A stretch of 5,530 nucleotides of DNA from NCBI GenBank assembly GCA_021639365.1, contig JAJXHK010000035.1, forward strand, positions 1-5,530, in the 5' to 3' direction. Shown piece after piece: positions 1 to 5,483 of the stretch. The notes beneath the pieces are model-generated. The model saw only the letters and a list, made by a program, of their open reading frames with translations. It was not told the origin of the DNA and searched no databases. The position numbers and the translations under genes are program-made. Positions within the stretch are counted from its first letter, which is position 1. Each line of letters opens with the position of its first letter. Source of the DNA: Collinsella aerofaciens (GTDB lineage Bacteria > Actinomycetota > Coriobacteriia > Coriobacteriales > Coriobacteriaceae).

Positions 1-4
1 TAAG

Positions 5-65
5 ATACTTCCCCAGTATTGGGCGCCCAAGGTTGGGCTGGGTCCTACGAGGCCTGCAGCCGACC
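5..65 (+). promoter_or_regulatory. Structured 5' leader of guaB (hairpins)
   Basis: The visible part of the guaB leader is full of self-complementary segments. ATACT (5-9) can pair with AGTAT (15-19). TTGGGCGCCCAA (19-30) is a perfect palindrome. A larger hairpin pairs GGTTGG+CTG (31-36, 38-40) and GGTC (41-44) with GGCC (51-54) and CAG+CCGACC (57-65), about 13 bp with single-strand bulges and a CTACGA loop; several U-G pairs are included. No T-run follows, so it is not an intrinsic terminator. I could not match it to a riboswitch class I know (purine, T-box, ZTP, ykkC and PRPP considered). TAAGAT at 1-6 could be a -10 element, but its -35 would lie outside the window. Seen: the pairings. Inferred: a regulatory role. 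Confidence 0.35.
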
Positions 66-77
66 GGTCGCATGGAA

Positions 78-84
78 AAAGGAG
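78..84 (+). promoter_or_regulatory. Ribosome binding site of guaB
   Basis: AAAGGAG lies four bases before the ATG at 89. This fixes the start of guaB. The earlier ATG at 72 is in another frame and lies upstream of this site. Confidence 0.85.
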
Positions 85-88
85 AAAC

Positions 89-1600
89 ATGGCTACGTTC
101 TTTCCCGGTGAGTCCCACACGTTTTCGGAGTATCTGCTGGTCCCTGGTTACTCGTCCTCGCAGTGCATCCCCAACAACGTCTCTCTCAAGACTCCGCTAA
201 CCCGCTTCAAGCGCGGTGAGAAGCCGGCAATCACCCTGAACATCCCCATGGTTTCCGCCATCATGCAGTCCGTCTCGGGCGTCGACATGGGTGTCGCGCT
301 CGCTACCGAGGGCGGCCTGTCCTTTATCTACGGTTCCCAGACCCCCGAGTCCGAGGCCGCTATGGTCAAGGCCGTCAAGGATCACAAGGCTGGCTTCGTT
401 CAGTCCGATTCCACGCTGACCCCCGACATGACCATGGAGCAGGTCATCGAGCTCAAGGAGAAGACCGGTCACTCCACCATGCCGGTTACCGACGACGGCA
501 CCCCCAAGGGCAAGCTCCTGGGTATCGTCACCAGCCGTGACTATCGCCCCAGCCGCGATGACCACCAGAAGAAGGTCTCCGAGTTCATGACCCCGCGCGA
601 GCAGCTCATCGTGGGCGACAAGAACATCAGCCTCAAGGTCGCCAACGACGTCATCTGGGACAACAAGCTCAACGCTCTGCCCATTGTCGACGACAACGAT
701 CACCTCATGGGCATCGTCTTCCGCAAGGACTACGACAGCCACAAGACCAACCCCAACGAGCTGCTCGATGGCGACAAGCGCTACATGGTCGGCGCCGGTA
801 TCAACACCCGCGACTATGCCGAGCGCGTGCCGCTGCTCATCGAGGCCGGTGCCGACGTCCTGTGCATCGACTCCTCCGAGGGCTTCAGCGAGTGGCAGAA
901 GCGCACCATCGAGTGGATCCGCGCCAACTACGGCGAGGACGTTAAGGTTGGTGCCGGTAACGTCGTCGACGCCGAGGGCTTCCGCTTCCTGGCCGACTGC
1001 GGTGCCGACTTCATCAAGGTCGGTATCGGCGGCGGTTCCATCTGCATCACCCGCGAGACCAAGGGCATCGGCCGCGGCCAGGCCACCGCGCTGATCGACG
1101 TCTGCCGCGCTCGTGATGAGTACTACGAGGAGACCGGCGTCTACGTGCCCGTGTGCTCCGACGGTGGCATCGTCTACGACTACCACATGACGCTCGCCCT
1201 TGCCATGGGTGCTGACTTTATGATGCTGGGTCGTTACTTCGCCCGCTTCGACGAGAGCCCGACCGAGCGCGTCAATGTCAACGGTCAGTACATGAAGGAG
1301 TACTGGGGCGAGGGTTCTGCGCGTGCCCGCAACTGGCAGCGCTACGACCTGGGCGGCGCCGCGAAGCTCAGCTTCGTCGAGGGCGTCGACTCCTACGTTC
1401 CGTACGCCGGCTCCCTCAAGGACGGCGTGGGCGGCACGCTCTACAAGGTCAAGTCCACGATGTGCAACTGCGGTGCCCTCTCGATCCCCGAGCTCCAGGA
1501 AAAGGCACGCCTGACGCTGGTAAGCTCGACCTCCATCGTCGAAGGCGGCGCCCACGACGTAGTAGTCAAGGATTCTCAGCAGTCCGTGTCTTATCGATAA
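89..1600 (+). CDS. guaB: Inosine-5'-monophosphate dehydrogenase (Tritrichomonas-type)
   Basis: IMP dehydrogenase oxidises IMP to XMP with NAD+, the rate-limiting cytoplasmic step of GMP synthesis. The 503-residue protein has a TIM-barrel catalytic domain interrupted by two CBS motifs (about 103-152 and 163-216). Visible active-site features are the catalytic loop GIGGGSICITR with nucleophile Cys319, the SDGG phosphate/ribose motif (Asp358), the flap RY pair Arg418-Tyr419, Asp261, and the CNCG segment at 459-462. From memory, length and residue numbers coincide with the Tritrichomonas foetus enzyme: Arg241, Trp269, Lys310, Cys319, Arg418, Tyr419 and Glu431 all fall at the same positions. The loop reads GGGSICI where the common bacterial and human form is GPGSICT. 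Lys310 and Glu431 are the residues linked to mycophenolic acid tolerance in T. foetus, so tolerance is inferred here. The start is set by AAAGGAG. No purine operon partner lies downstream; probably monocistronic as far as visible. Confidence 0.97.
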   Translation: MATFFPGESHTFSEYLLVPGYSSSQCIPNNVSLKTPLTRFKRGEKPAITLNIPMVSAIMQSVSGVDMGVALATEGGLSFIYGSQTPESEAAMVKAVKDHKAGFVQSDSTLTPDMTMEQVIELKEKTGHSTMPVTDDGTPKGKLLGIVTSRDYRPSRDDHQKKVSEFMTPREQLIVGDKNISLKVANDVIWDNKLNALPIVDDNDHLMGIVFRKDYDSHKTNPNELLDGDKRYMVGAGINTRDYAERVPLLIEAGADVLCIDSSEGFSEWQKRTIEWIRANYGEDVKVGAGNVVDAEGFRFLADCGADFIKVGIGGGSICITRETKGIGRGQATALIDVCRARDEYYEETGVYVPVCSDGGIVYDYHMTLALAMGADFMMLGRYFARFDESPTERVNVNGQYMKEYWGEGSARARNWQRYDLGGAAKLSFVEGVDSYVPYAGSLKDGVGGTLYKVKSTMCNCGALSIPELQEKARLTLVSSTSIVEGGAHDVVVKDSQQSVSYR

Positions 1601-1601
1601 G
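1590..1601. repeat. 12-bp perfect palindrome over the guaB stop codon
   Basis: CTTATCGATAAG is its own reverse complement and contains the TAA stop (1598-1600). It ends four bases before the 94-nt hairpin at 1606. It may be chance, or one boundary of that element. Confidence 0.5.
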
Positions 1602-1605
1602 CGGC

Positions 1606-1699
1606 TTTCCCAAGCACCGCACCTTGCCGTTCAAACCGTCGCTCGCGTACCAAAGTACGCGTCGCTCCTCTTTCACGGCAATCTGCGGCACTTGGAAAA
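1606..1699. repeat. 94-nt symmetric imperfect inverted repeat (hairpin element)
   Basis: The two halves pair in register over the whole length. TTT 1606-1608 pairs with AAA 1697-1699, CCAAG 1610-1614 with CTTGG 1691-1695, CCGCA 1617-1621 with TGCGG 1684-1688, and TTGCCGT 1624-1630 with ACGGCAA 1675-1681. CGCGTAC 1644-1650 pairs with GTACGCG 1655-1661 around a CAAA loop. That gives 27 bp, with a single mismatch and two 2x2 loops on the outer stem and a symmetric 13x13 internal loop. GTCGCT occurs as a direct repeat on both sides of the inner stem (1638-1643 and 1661-1666). No T-run follows, so it is not a normal terminator. It may be an extragenic palindromic repeat, a miniature mobile element or an RNA processing/stability hairpin. 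No second copy is in the window. Open frames across it look non-coding. Confidence 0.7.
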
Positions 1700-1728
1700 C
1701 CCGACCATGCTTGGGTGGGTAACAATTA

Positions 1729-1747
1729 GTGGTTGATTCACAACCAC
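1729..1747 (+). terminator. Short hairpin, possible first terminator of guaB
   Basis: GTGGTTG (1729-1735) and CAACCAC (1741-1747) form a perfect 7-bp stem with a five-base ATTCA loop, followed by GTTATTTAG. The T content after the stem is modest, so it would be a weak terminator alone. It sits 12 bases before a second, longer hairpin. Confidence 0.4.
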
Positions 1748-1759
1748 GTTATTTAGATA

Positions 1760-1803
1760 AAGCGAGATGCCTGCAAGTCGCAGACATCTCGCTTGTTGTA
1801 TTT
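1760..1803 (+). terminator. Rho-independent terminator downstream of guaB
   Basis: AAGCGAGATG (1760-1769) pairs perfectly with CATCTCGCTT (1785-1794). Inside the loop CTGC (1771-1774) and GCAG (1780-1783) add four more pairs around AAGTC. The tail TTGTTGTATTT is T-rich but interrupted. It lies 160 bases after the guaB stop and upstream of the leuS promoter candidate, so it probably separates the two transcription units. Confidence 0.7.
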
Positions 1804-1811
1804 GCTATCAT
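1803..1811 (+). promoter_or_regulatory. Candidate extended -10 promoter for leuS
   Basis: TGCTATCAT matches an extended -10 (TGn followed by TATAAT with one mismatch). There is no good -35 at the usual distance, which is tolerated for extended -10 promoters. Transcription would begin near 1818, at the first base pairs of the large inverted repeat, giving a leader of about 150 nt. The location between a terminator and leuS supports the call; the motif alone is weak. Confidence 0.4.
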
Positions 1812-1819
1812 CAGTCAAG

Positions 1820-1960
1820 TTAACCTTAGGGTCGGTCGGCTTGGCTTTGTTCGCTACAAGTTCCGCACGCAAAGAAGAGCACTAAATGTGCTCTTCGTCT
1901 TGCGCAGGACTGCCCGCAGTAGCGAACAAAGCCAAGCCGACCGACCCCAGCTAAGATTAA
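1820..1960 (+). repeat. Perfect 29-bp inverted repeat forming the leuS leader hairpin
   Basis: The left arm 1829-1857 (begins GGGTCGG, ends CGCTAC) is the exact reverse complement of 1919-1947 (begins GTAGCG, ends CCGACCC), with 61 bases between. Beyond a four-base bulge (1948-1951) pairing continues: CTTA 1825-1828 with TAAG 1952-1955, one mismatch, then TTAA 1820-1823 with TTAA 1957-1960. Inside the loop GAAGAGCAC (1874-1882) and GTGCTCTTC (1888-1896) form a perfect 9-bp stem around TAAAT, continued by CGCAA 1868-1872 with TTGCG 1900-1904. The stem foot overlaps the first two bases of the leuS ribosome binding site. No T-box signature or T-run is present. Possible identities: a regulatory leader, an RNase III processing site, or a miniature inverted-repeat element inserted before leuS. 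No flanking target duplication is clear apart from the TTAA pair. Confidence 0.85.
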
Positions 1961-1965
1961 AGGAG
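1959..1965 (+). promoter_or_regulatory. Ribosome binding site of leuS
   Basis: AAAGGAG lies five bases before the ATG at 1971. Its first two bases can pair in the foot of the large leader hairpin, so folding could influence initiation. Confidence 0.8.
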
Positions 1966-1970
1966 CTGAT

Positions 1971-4547
1971 ATGTGCGATTGCACAGATCATAAGGACGAG
2001 ATCCCTGCCTACGACGCGCAGGCCATCGAGTCCCGGTGGATGAAGGCCTGGGAGGACTCCAACCTCTTTGCCGTCGACACCGACGCCAGCAAGCCCAAGA
2101 AGTACGTGCTCGAGATGTTCCCGTATCCGTCGGGCGACCTGCACATGGGCCACGCGCGCAACTACACCATCGGCGATGCCATGGCCCGTCAGGCCCGCAT
2201 GCGCGGCTATGACGTGCTGCATCCCATCGGCTTCGACGCCTTTGGCCTGCCCGCCGAGAACGCCGCCATCAAGCACAACACGCAGGCTGCCGCCTGGACG
2301 TATAAGAATATGGACCAGGCGCTCGCCACGATGAAGCGCATGGGCTTCTCCTACGATCTGGATCGCATGGTCAAGACCTGCAGCCCCGACTACTATCGCT
2401 GGGGTCAGTGGATTTTTGAGAAGTTGTGGGAAAAGGGCCTGGTCTACCGCAAGAAGAACCCGGTCAACTGGTGCCCCACCTGCAAGACCGTTCTTGCCAA
2501 CGAGCAGGTCACCGAGGGCAAGTGCTGGCGCTGCGGCACCGAGCCCGAGAAGCGCGACCTGGAGCAGTGGTACTTCAAGATTACCGAGTACTCCCAGGAG
2601 CTGCTCGACGACCTGGAGAAGCTCCCCGGCTGGCCCGAGCGCGTCAAGCAGATGCAGGCCAACTGGATCGGCCGCTCCGAGGGCGCCGAGGTCGACTTTA
2701 CCCTGTGCGACCAGGATGGCGAGCCCATCGAGGGCGACGAGGGTAAGATCACCGTCTTCACCACGCGTGCCGATACGCTCTTTGGCGTCTCCTTCTTTGT
2801 CCTGGCTCCCGAGTATACCCGTCTGCACGAGCTCGTCGAGGGCACGGAGTACGAGGAGGCTGTCACCAAGATCGTCGAGGACTCCAAGCACATCTCTGCC
2901 GTCGAGCGTGCCCAGGGCACTCTTGAGAAGCATGGCGCCTTTACGGGTCGCTATGTCGTGAACCCCGTCAACGGCGAGAAGGTCCCCGTGTGGGTTGCCG
3001 ACTACGTCGTGGCCGACTACGGCACCGGCGCCGTCATGGCCGTTCCCTGCGGCGACCAGCGTGACTTTGAGTTCGCCCGCAAGTACGACCTGCCCATCGT
3101 GCCGATCATCCTGGACGATGACGACCGCGCTGCCGTCGAGGCCAGTGGCGAGACTATCGATACCTTCCATGCCGAGACCGTCGACTGGGATTGCGCCCAC
3201 GCTGCCGAGGGTACGCTCGTCCAGTCCGGCAAGTACACCGGCATGCGCGGCGGCAAGCACTCCGAGGGCGAGGCTGCGATCGTGGCCGACCTCGAGGCCA
3301 TGGGCTGCGGCCGTCGCAAGGTCGAGTTCCGCCTGCGTGACTGGCTCATTTCCCGCCAGCGTTATTGGGGCAACCCCATCCCGGCTATCCACTGCGAGCA
3401 CTGCGGCATCGTGCCCGTGCCCGAGGACCAGCTGCCGGTGACGCTGCCCGAGAACCTGGACCTGGGCGCCGGCGAGACCCTCGCCGAGTGCAAGGAGTTC
3501 TACGAGACCACCTGCCCGGTCTGCGGTCGTCCGGCCAAACGCGAGACCGATACCATGGACACCTTTACCTGCTCCAGCTGGTATTACCTGCGCTATACCG
3601 ATCCGCACAACACCGAGTTGCCCTTCTCCCGTGAGGCTGCCGACCGTTGGATGCCCGTCGATAACTACATCGGCGGCATTGAGCACGCCATTCTGCACCT
3701 GCTCTACAGCCGTTTCTTTACCAAGGCGCTGCGCGACCTGGGCCTGCTGAGCGTGGACGAGCCCTTCACCAACCTGCTGTGCCAGGGCATGGTCAAGGAC
3801 GAGAACGGCGACACCATGTCCAAGTCCAAGGGCAATGTCGTGCCCCCAAGCTCGGTCATCGAGCCCTATGGCGCCGATACCATGCGTCTGGCGATCCTGT
3901 TTATCGCCCCGCCCGAGAAGGATTTCGACTGGGATCCCAAGGCCGTCGAGGGCGCCAATCGCTTTATCAAGCGCGCCTGGCGTATCGTGTGGCAGCTTGT
4001 CCAGTCCGGCGACGCCAACGTGGCCTTCGACAAGTCTGTGCTCGACGAGACCGCGCTCAAGCTCTATCGCGAGCGTCACCGCACCATCGCCAAGTGCACC
4101 GAGGACTACGACCGCGGTCAGTTCAACACTGCGATCTCGGCCGTCATGGAGCTCGTCAACGCCGCGAGCGCCTACCTCAATGCCACTGAGAGCGCTGCCC
4201 GTGATAAGGCGTTGTGCTACGGCGTGGCCAAGGACATCGTGAGCGTCCTTGCCCCCATCTGCCCGTTCTGGGCCGACGAGCTGTGGCACGAGGCGCTCGG
4301 TTGTGAGGGCAACGCCTACACCGCCGCCTGGCCCGAGTTCGACCTGGCCGAGTCCATCGAGGACACGGTGCAGATCGTGGTCCAGGTGCTCGGCAAGGTC
4401 CGCGGCCGCGTCGACGTTGCCCGCGATGCCTCCAATGAGGATATGCAGGCTGCCGCCGAGGCCGCCGTCGCCAAGTGGCTCGAGGGCAAGACGGTCGTCA
4501 AGGCCATCTGCGTGCCCGGCAAGCTGGTCAACCTGGTGGTCAAGTAA
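1971..4547 (+). CDS. leuS: Leucyl-tRNA synthetase (bacterial type)
   Basis: This class Ia enzyme charges tRNA-Leu with leucine in the cytoplasm and hydrolyses mischarged products. The 858 residues match the usual bacterial length. The HIGH motif is HMGH (58-61), in a Rossmann fold running into GFDAFGLPAENAA. A zinc site has Cys168, Cys171, Cys185 and Cys188. The CP1 editing domain (about 230-430) shows TTRADT (264-269) and GTGAVMAVP...DQRDFEF, with Asp362, Arg364 and Asp365 matching E. coli Asp342, Arg344 and Asp345. DWLISRQRYWG follows at 457-467, then a second pair of CxxC knuckles (475/478, 515/518), WMPVDNYIGGIEHAILHLLYSRF (560-582) and the signature loop TMSKSKGN (615-622). The helical anticodon-binding domain is about 660-790 and the C-terminal tRNA-contact domain about 799-858. 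Oddity: the first Lys of KMSKS is Thr615, while the catalytic second Lys (618) is kept. The start follows AAAGGAG. It is preceded by a structured leader and followed by a strong terminator, so probably monocistronic. Confidence 0.98.
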   Translation: MCDCTDHKDEIPAYDAQAIESRWMKAWEDSNLFAVDTDASKPKKYVLEMFPYPSGDLHMGHARNYTIGDAMARQARMRGYDVLHPIGFDAFGLPAENAAIKHNTQAAAWTYKNMDQALATMKRMGFSYDLDRMVKTCSPDYYRWGQWIFEKLWEKGLVYRKKNPVNWCPTCKTVLANEQVTEGKCWRCGTEPEKRDLEQWYFKITEYSQELLDDLEKLPGWPERVKQMQANWIGRSEGAEVDFTLCDQDGEPIEGDEGKITVFTTRADTLFGVSFFVLAPEYTRLHELVEGTEYEEAVTKIVEDSKHISAVERAQGTLEKHGAFTGRYVVNPVNGEKVPVWVADYVVADYGTGAVMAVPCGDQRDFEFARKYDLPIVPIILDDDDRAAVEASGETIDTFHAETVDWDCAHAAEGTLVQSGKYTGMRGGKHSEGEAAIVADLEAMGCGRRKVEFRLRDWLISRQRYWGNPIPAIHCEHCGIVPVPEDQLPVTLPENLDLGAGETLAECKEFYETTCPVCGRPAKRETDTMDTFTCSSWYYLRYTDPHNTELPFSREAADRWMPVDNYIGGIEHAILHLLYSRFFTKALRDLGLLSVDEPFTNLLCQGMVKDENGDTMSKSKGNVVPPSSVIEPYGADTMRLAILFIAPPEKDFDWDPKAVEGANRFIKRAWRIVWQLVQSGDANVAFDKSVLDETALKLYRERHRTIAKCTEDYDRGQFNTAISAVMELVNAASAYLNATESAARDKALCYGVAKDIVSVLAPICPFWADELWHEALGCEGNAYTAAWPEFDLAESIEDTVQIVVQVLGKVRGRVDVARDASNEDMQAAAEAAVAKWLEGKTVVKAICVPGKLVNLVVK

Positions 4548-4573
4548 GTACTGCGCGCAAAGCTGACGCATAA

Positions 4574-4619
4574 AAGACGAGGGGCGATCCGGTTGGGTCG
4601 TCCCTCGTCTTGTGTTTTT
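4574..4619 (+). terminator. Strong intrinsic terminator of leuS, probably bidirectional
   Basis: AAGACGAGGGGCGA (4574-4587) pairs with TCGTCCCTCGTCTT (4598-4611), 14 bp with one G-T pair. The loop can add a few pairs (CC 4589-4590 with GG 4595-4596). TGTGTTTTT follows on the plus strand. On the minus strand the same stem is followed by TTTTATG, so it can also stop transcription of the convergent lipoprotein gene, whose stop codon lies 34 bases away. Confidence 0.92.
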
Positions 4620-4652
4620 ATGCCCTGCTTAGTCAGTGCGTCGCACCGTCTT

Positions 4653-5225
4653 CTATGGGATGTGTACCAGGTCCCTAAAGTAAACGTTGCCCGTTGTCTC
4701 TTCGAACATCCAAATGTTGAGGTAGATGTCGTTGAGGTCGTTGTTCACATCAAAGTCCGGGTCGTCGTAGGTGCCCACAAAGGTGAGCATGGCGCGCGTT
4801 TCCTCGCCCGCTGCGACCTGCTGGCGCATGTGCACATCGCGGACCACGCCGTTGACGTAGGCATAGGAGTCCACATCGCCAAACATCATGTCGACACCGG
4901 TGTTGTTGGTCACCGTAAAGACGAGCGCGGCGTCGCCGTAGCCATCCGTGTCCTTGCCCACGCAGGTAACATGGACGTTCTCGTCTGCCTCAAGGTCGAT
5001 GGGGAACTGTTCTTGGGAATCGGGACCCAGGCCCTGGGGATCGACGATGCCTTCGTTAATTTTGTCGAAGCTCGCCGGGGGTTCGGTTTTCTCGATGGCT
5101 TTGGTGCTGCCAGGATCCGGTTCGCATGTTCCGGTTTTGCTGCTCGTTTTGCCACAGCCCGCGAGGGCCAACGAGCACGTTGCGATGGCGAGCGCAGTCA
5201 TGCAGAGGGTGCCTAGGCGATTCAT
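4653..5225 (-). CDS. Putative lipoprotein with a C-terminal beta-rich domain, unknown function
   Basis: This 190-residue protein begins with a lipoprotein signal peptide. There is an Arg at position 3, a hydrophobic stretch at about 7-22, and a lipobox LAGC (21-24) with Cys24 as the expected lipidation site, so it should be anchored to the outer face of the cytoplasmic membrane. A polar Ser/Thr/Lys/Pro/Glu linker (25-60) leads to an acidic domain (about 75-190). Its alternating hydrophobic pattern (VHVTCVG, AALVFTVTNNTG, ETRAMLTFVGTY, IYLNIWMFEE) suggests a beta-sandwich. The VFTVTNNT stretch resembles small immunoglobulin-like lipoprotein domains such as DUF4352/DUF5067, but I cannot confirm a family. 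Cys34 and Cys88 might form a disulfide. The start is supported by AAGGAGG (5231-5237, minus) five bases upstream; the stop is TAG. It converges on leuS and has no operon partner in view. No catalytic motif is seen. Confidence 0.88.
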   Translation of the reverse strand: MNRLGTLCMTALAIATCSLALAGCGKTSSKTGTCEPDPGSTKAIEKTEPPASFDKINEGIVDPQGLGPDSQEQFPIDLEADENVHVTCVGKDTDGYGDAALVFTVTNNTGVDMMFGDVDSYAYVNGVVRDVHMRQQVAAGEETRAMLTFVGTYDDPDFDVNNDLNDIYLNIWMFEETTGNVYFRDLVHIP

Positions 5226-5230
5226 GGGTG

Positions 5231-5237
5231 CCTCCTT
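5231..5237 (-). promoter_or_regulatory. Ribosome binding site of the lipoprotein gene
   Basis: On the minus strand AAGGAGG precedes the ATG (5223-5225) by five bases. It is a near-ideal site and fixes the start at the full signal peptide rather than at Met9. Confidence 0.85.
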
Positions 5238-5350
5238 GCCGTAGAAGATCTCGAAAGGTTCGTCGTTGCGCGACTTGCTGGCTGGCTTGTTACAGAATGT
5301 TCCTTAGCGTAAGTCTGATCGATAGGGGCTCGGGGAGGAATGCCCTTGGG

Positions 5351-5395
5351 GTCCGAACGGGCCTGTGGATTGGGACGCATGGCCCGTTTTGGGAC
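5351..5395. repeat. GC-rich hairpin in the intergenic region
   Basis: AACGGGCC (5356-5363) pairs perfectly with GGCCCGTT (5381-5388) across a 17-base loop, and GTCC (5351-5354) can pair with GGAC (5392-5395) outside it. Only TTTT (5387-5390) follows the core on the plus strand, two bases of which belong to the stem. It may be a weak plus-strand terminator for an unseen transcript or part of the lipoprotein 5' leader. Confidence 0.4.
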
Positions 5396-5483
5396 TGTTG
5401 AGGGCGCGCCGCATGGGGTTCCTCGGTCAATTGTCCTATTCTTGTGGAGAAGCTGTGCGCACGCTGACCTGCAGGTTCGTACT

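Larger units (their letters stand above)
5226..5483. other. Non-coding interval upstream of the lipoprotein gene
   Basis: No open frame here has a ribosome binding site and a protein-like sequence. The interval must contain the promoter of the leftward lipoprotein gene. I see an orphan TTGACC (-35-like, minus strand, 5425-5430) but no matching -10, so I do not call one. It holds a GC-rich hairpin (5351-5395) and perfect short palindromes GGCGCGCC (5403-5410), GTGCGCAC (5455-5462) and ACCTGCAGGT (5467-5476). Confidence 0.6.

Noticed and set aside
197..1555. A 452-codon open frame antisense to guaB
   Set aside because: Same codon-bias artefact, with no plausible protein features; IMP dehydrogenase on the plus strand explains the region.
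1462..1722. An 86-codon plus-strand frame across the end of guaB and the 94-nt hairpin
   Set aside because: It overlaps guaB out of frame, has no ribosome binding site, and its sequence follows the inverted repeat, not a protein-like pattern.
1886..1954. A 22-codon frame (MCSSSCAGLPAVANKAKPTDPS) in the leuS leader, ending 16 bases before leuS, considered as an attenuation leader peptide
   Set aside because: No clear ribosome binding site, the start lies in the inner hairpin, and it has only one Leu codon, so it does not look like a leucine attenuator.
1801..1970. T-box riboswitch for leuS
   Set aside because: No T-box consensus (AGGGTGGNACCGCG-like) and no terminator with a T-run; the leader is dominated by a simple long inverted repeat.
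1601..1970. CRISPR array or insertion-sequence transposase
   Set aside because: No regularly spaced direct repeats and no transposase-like frame; the repeats here are inverted, not tandem.
1854..4571. A 905-codon open frame on the minus strand, antisense to almost all of leuS
   Set aside because: Its translation is a low-complexity mix rich in Leu, Gly, Val, Asp and His with no domain, as produced when a gene with C/G-ending codons is read in reverse. The plus-strand frame carries every LeuRS motif.
5321..5400. Small structured RNA such as SRP or tRNA in the G-rich stretch
   Set aside because: No GGAAGGAAGCA-type SRP core, no cloverleaf or TTCGA-type T-arm could be found; only the isolated hairpin is supported.
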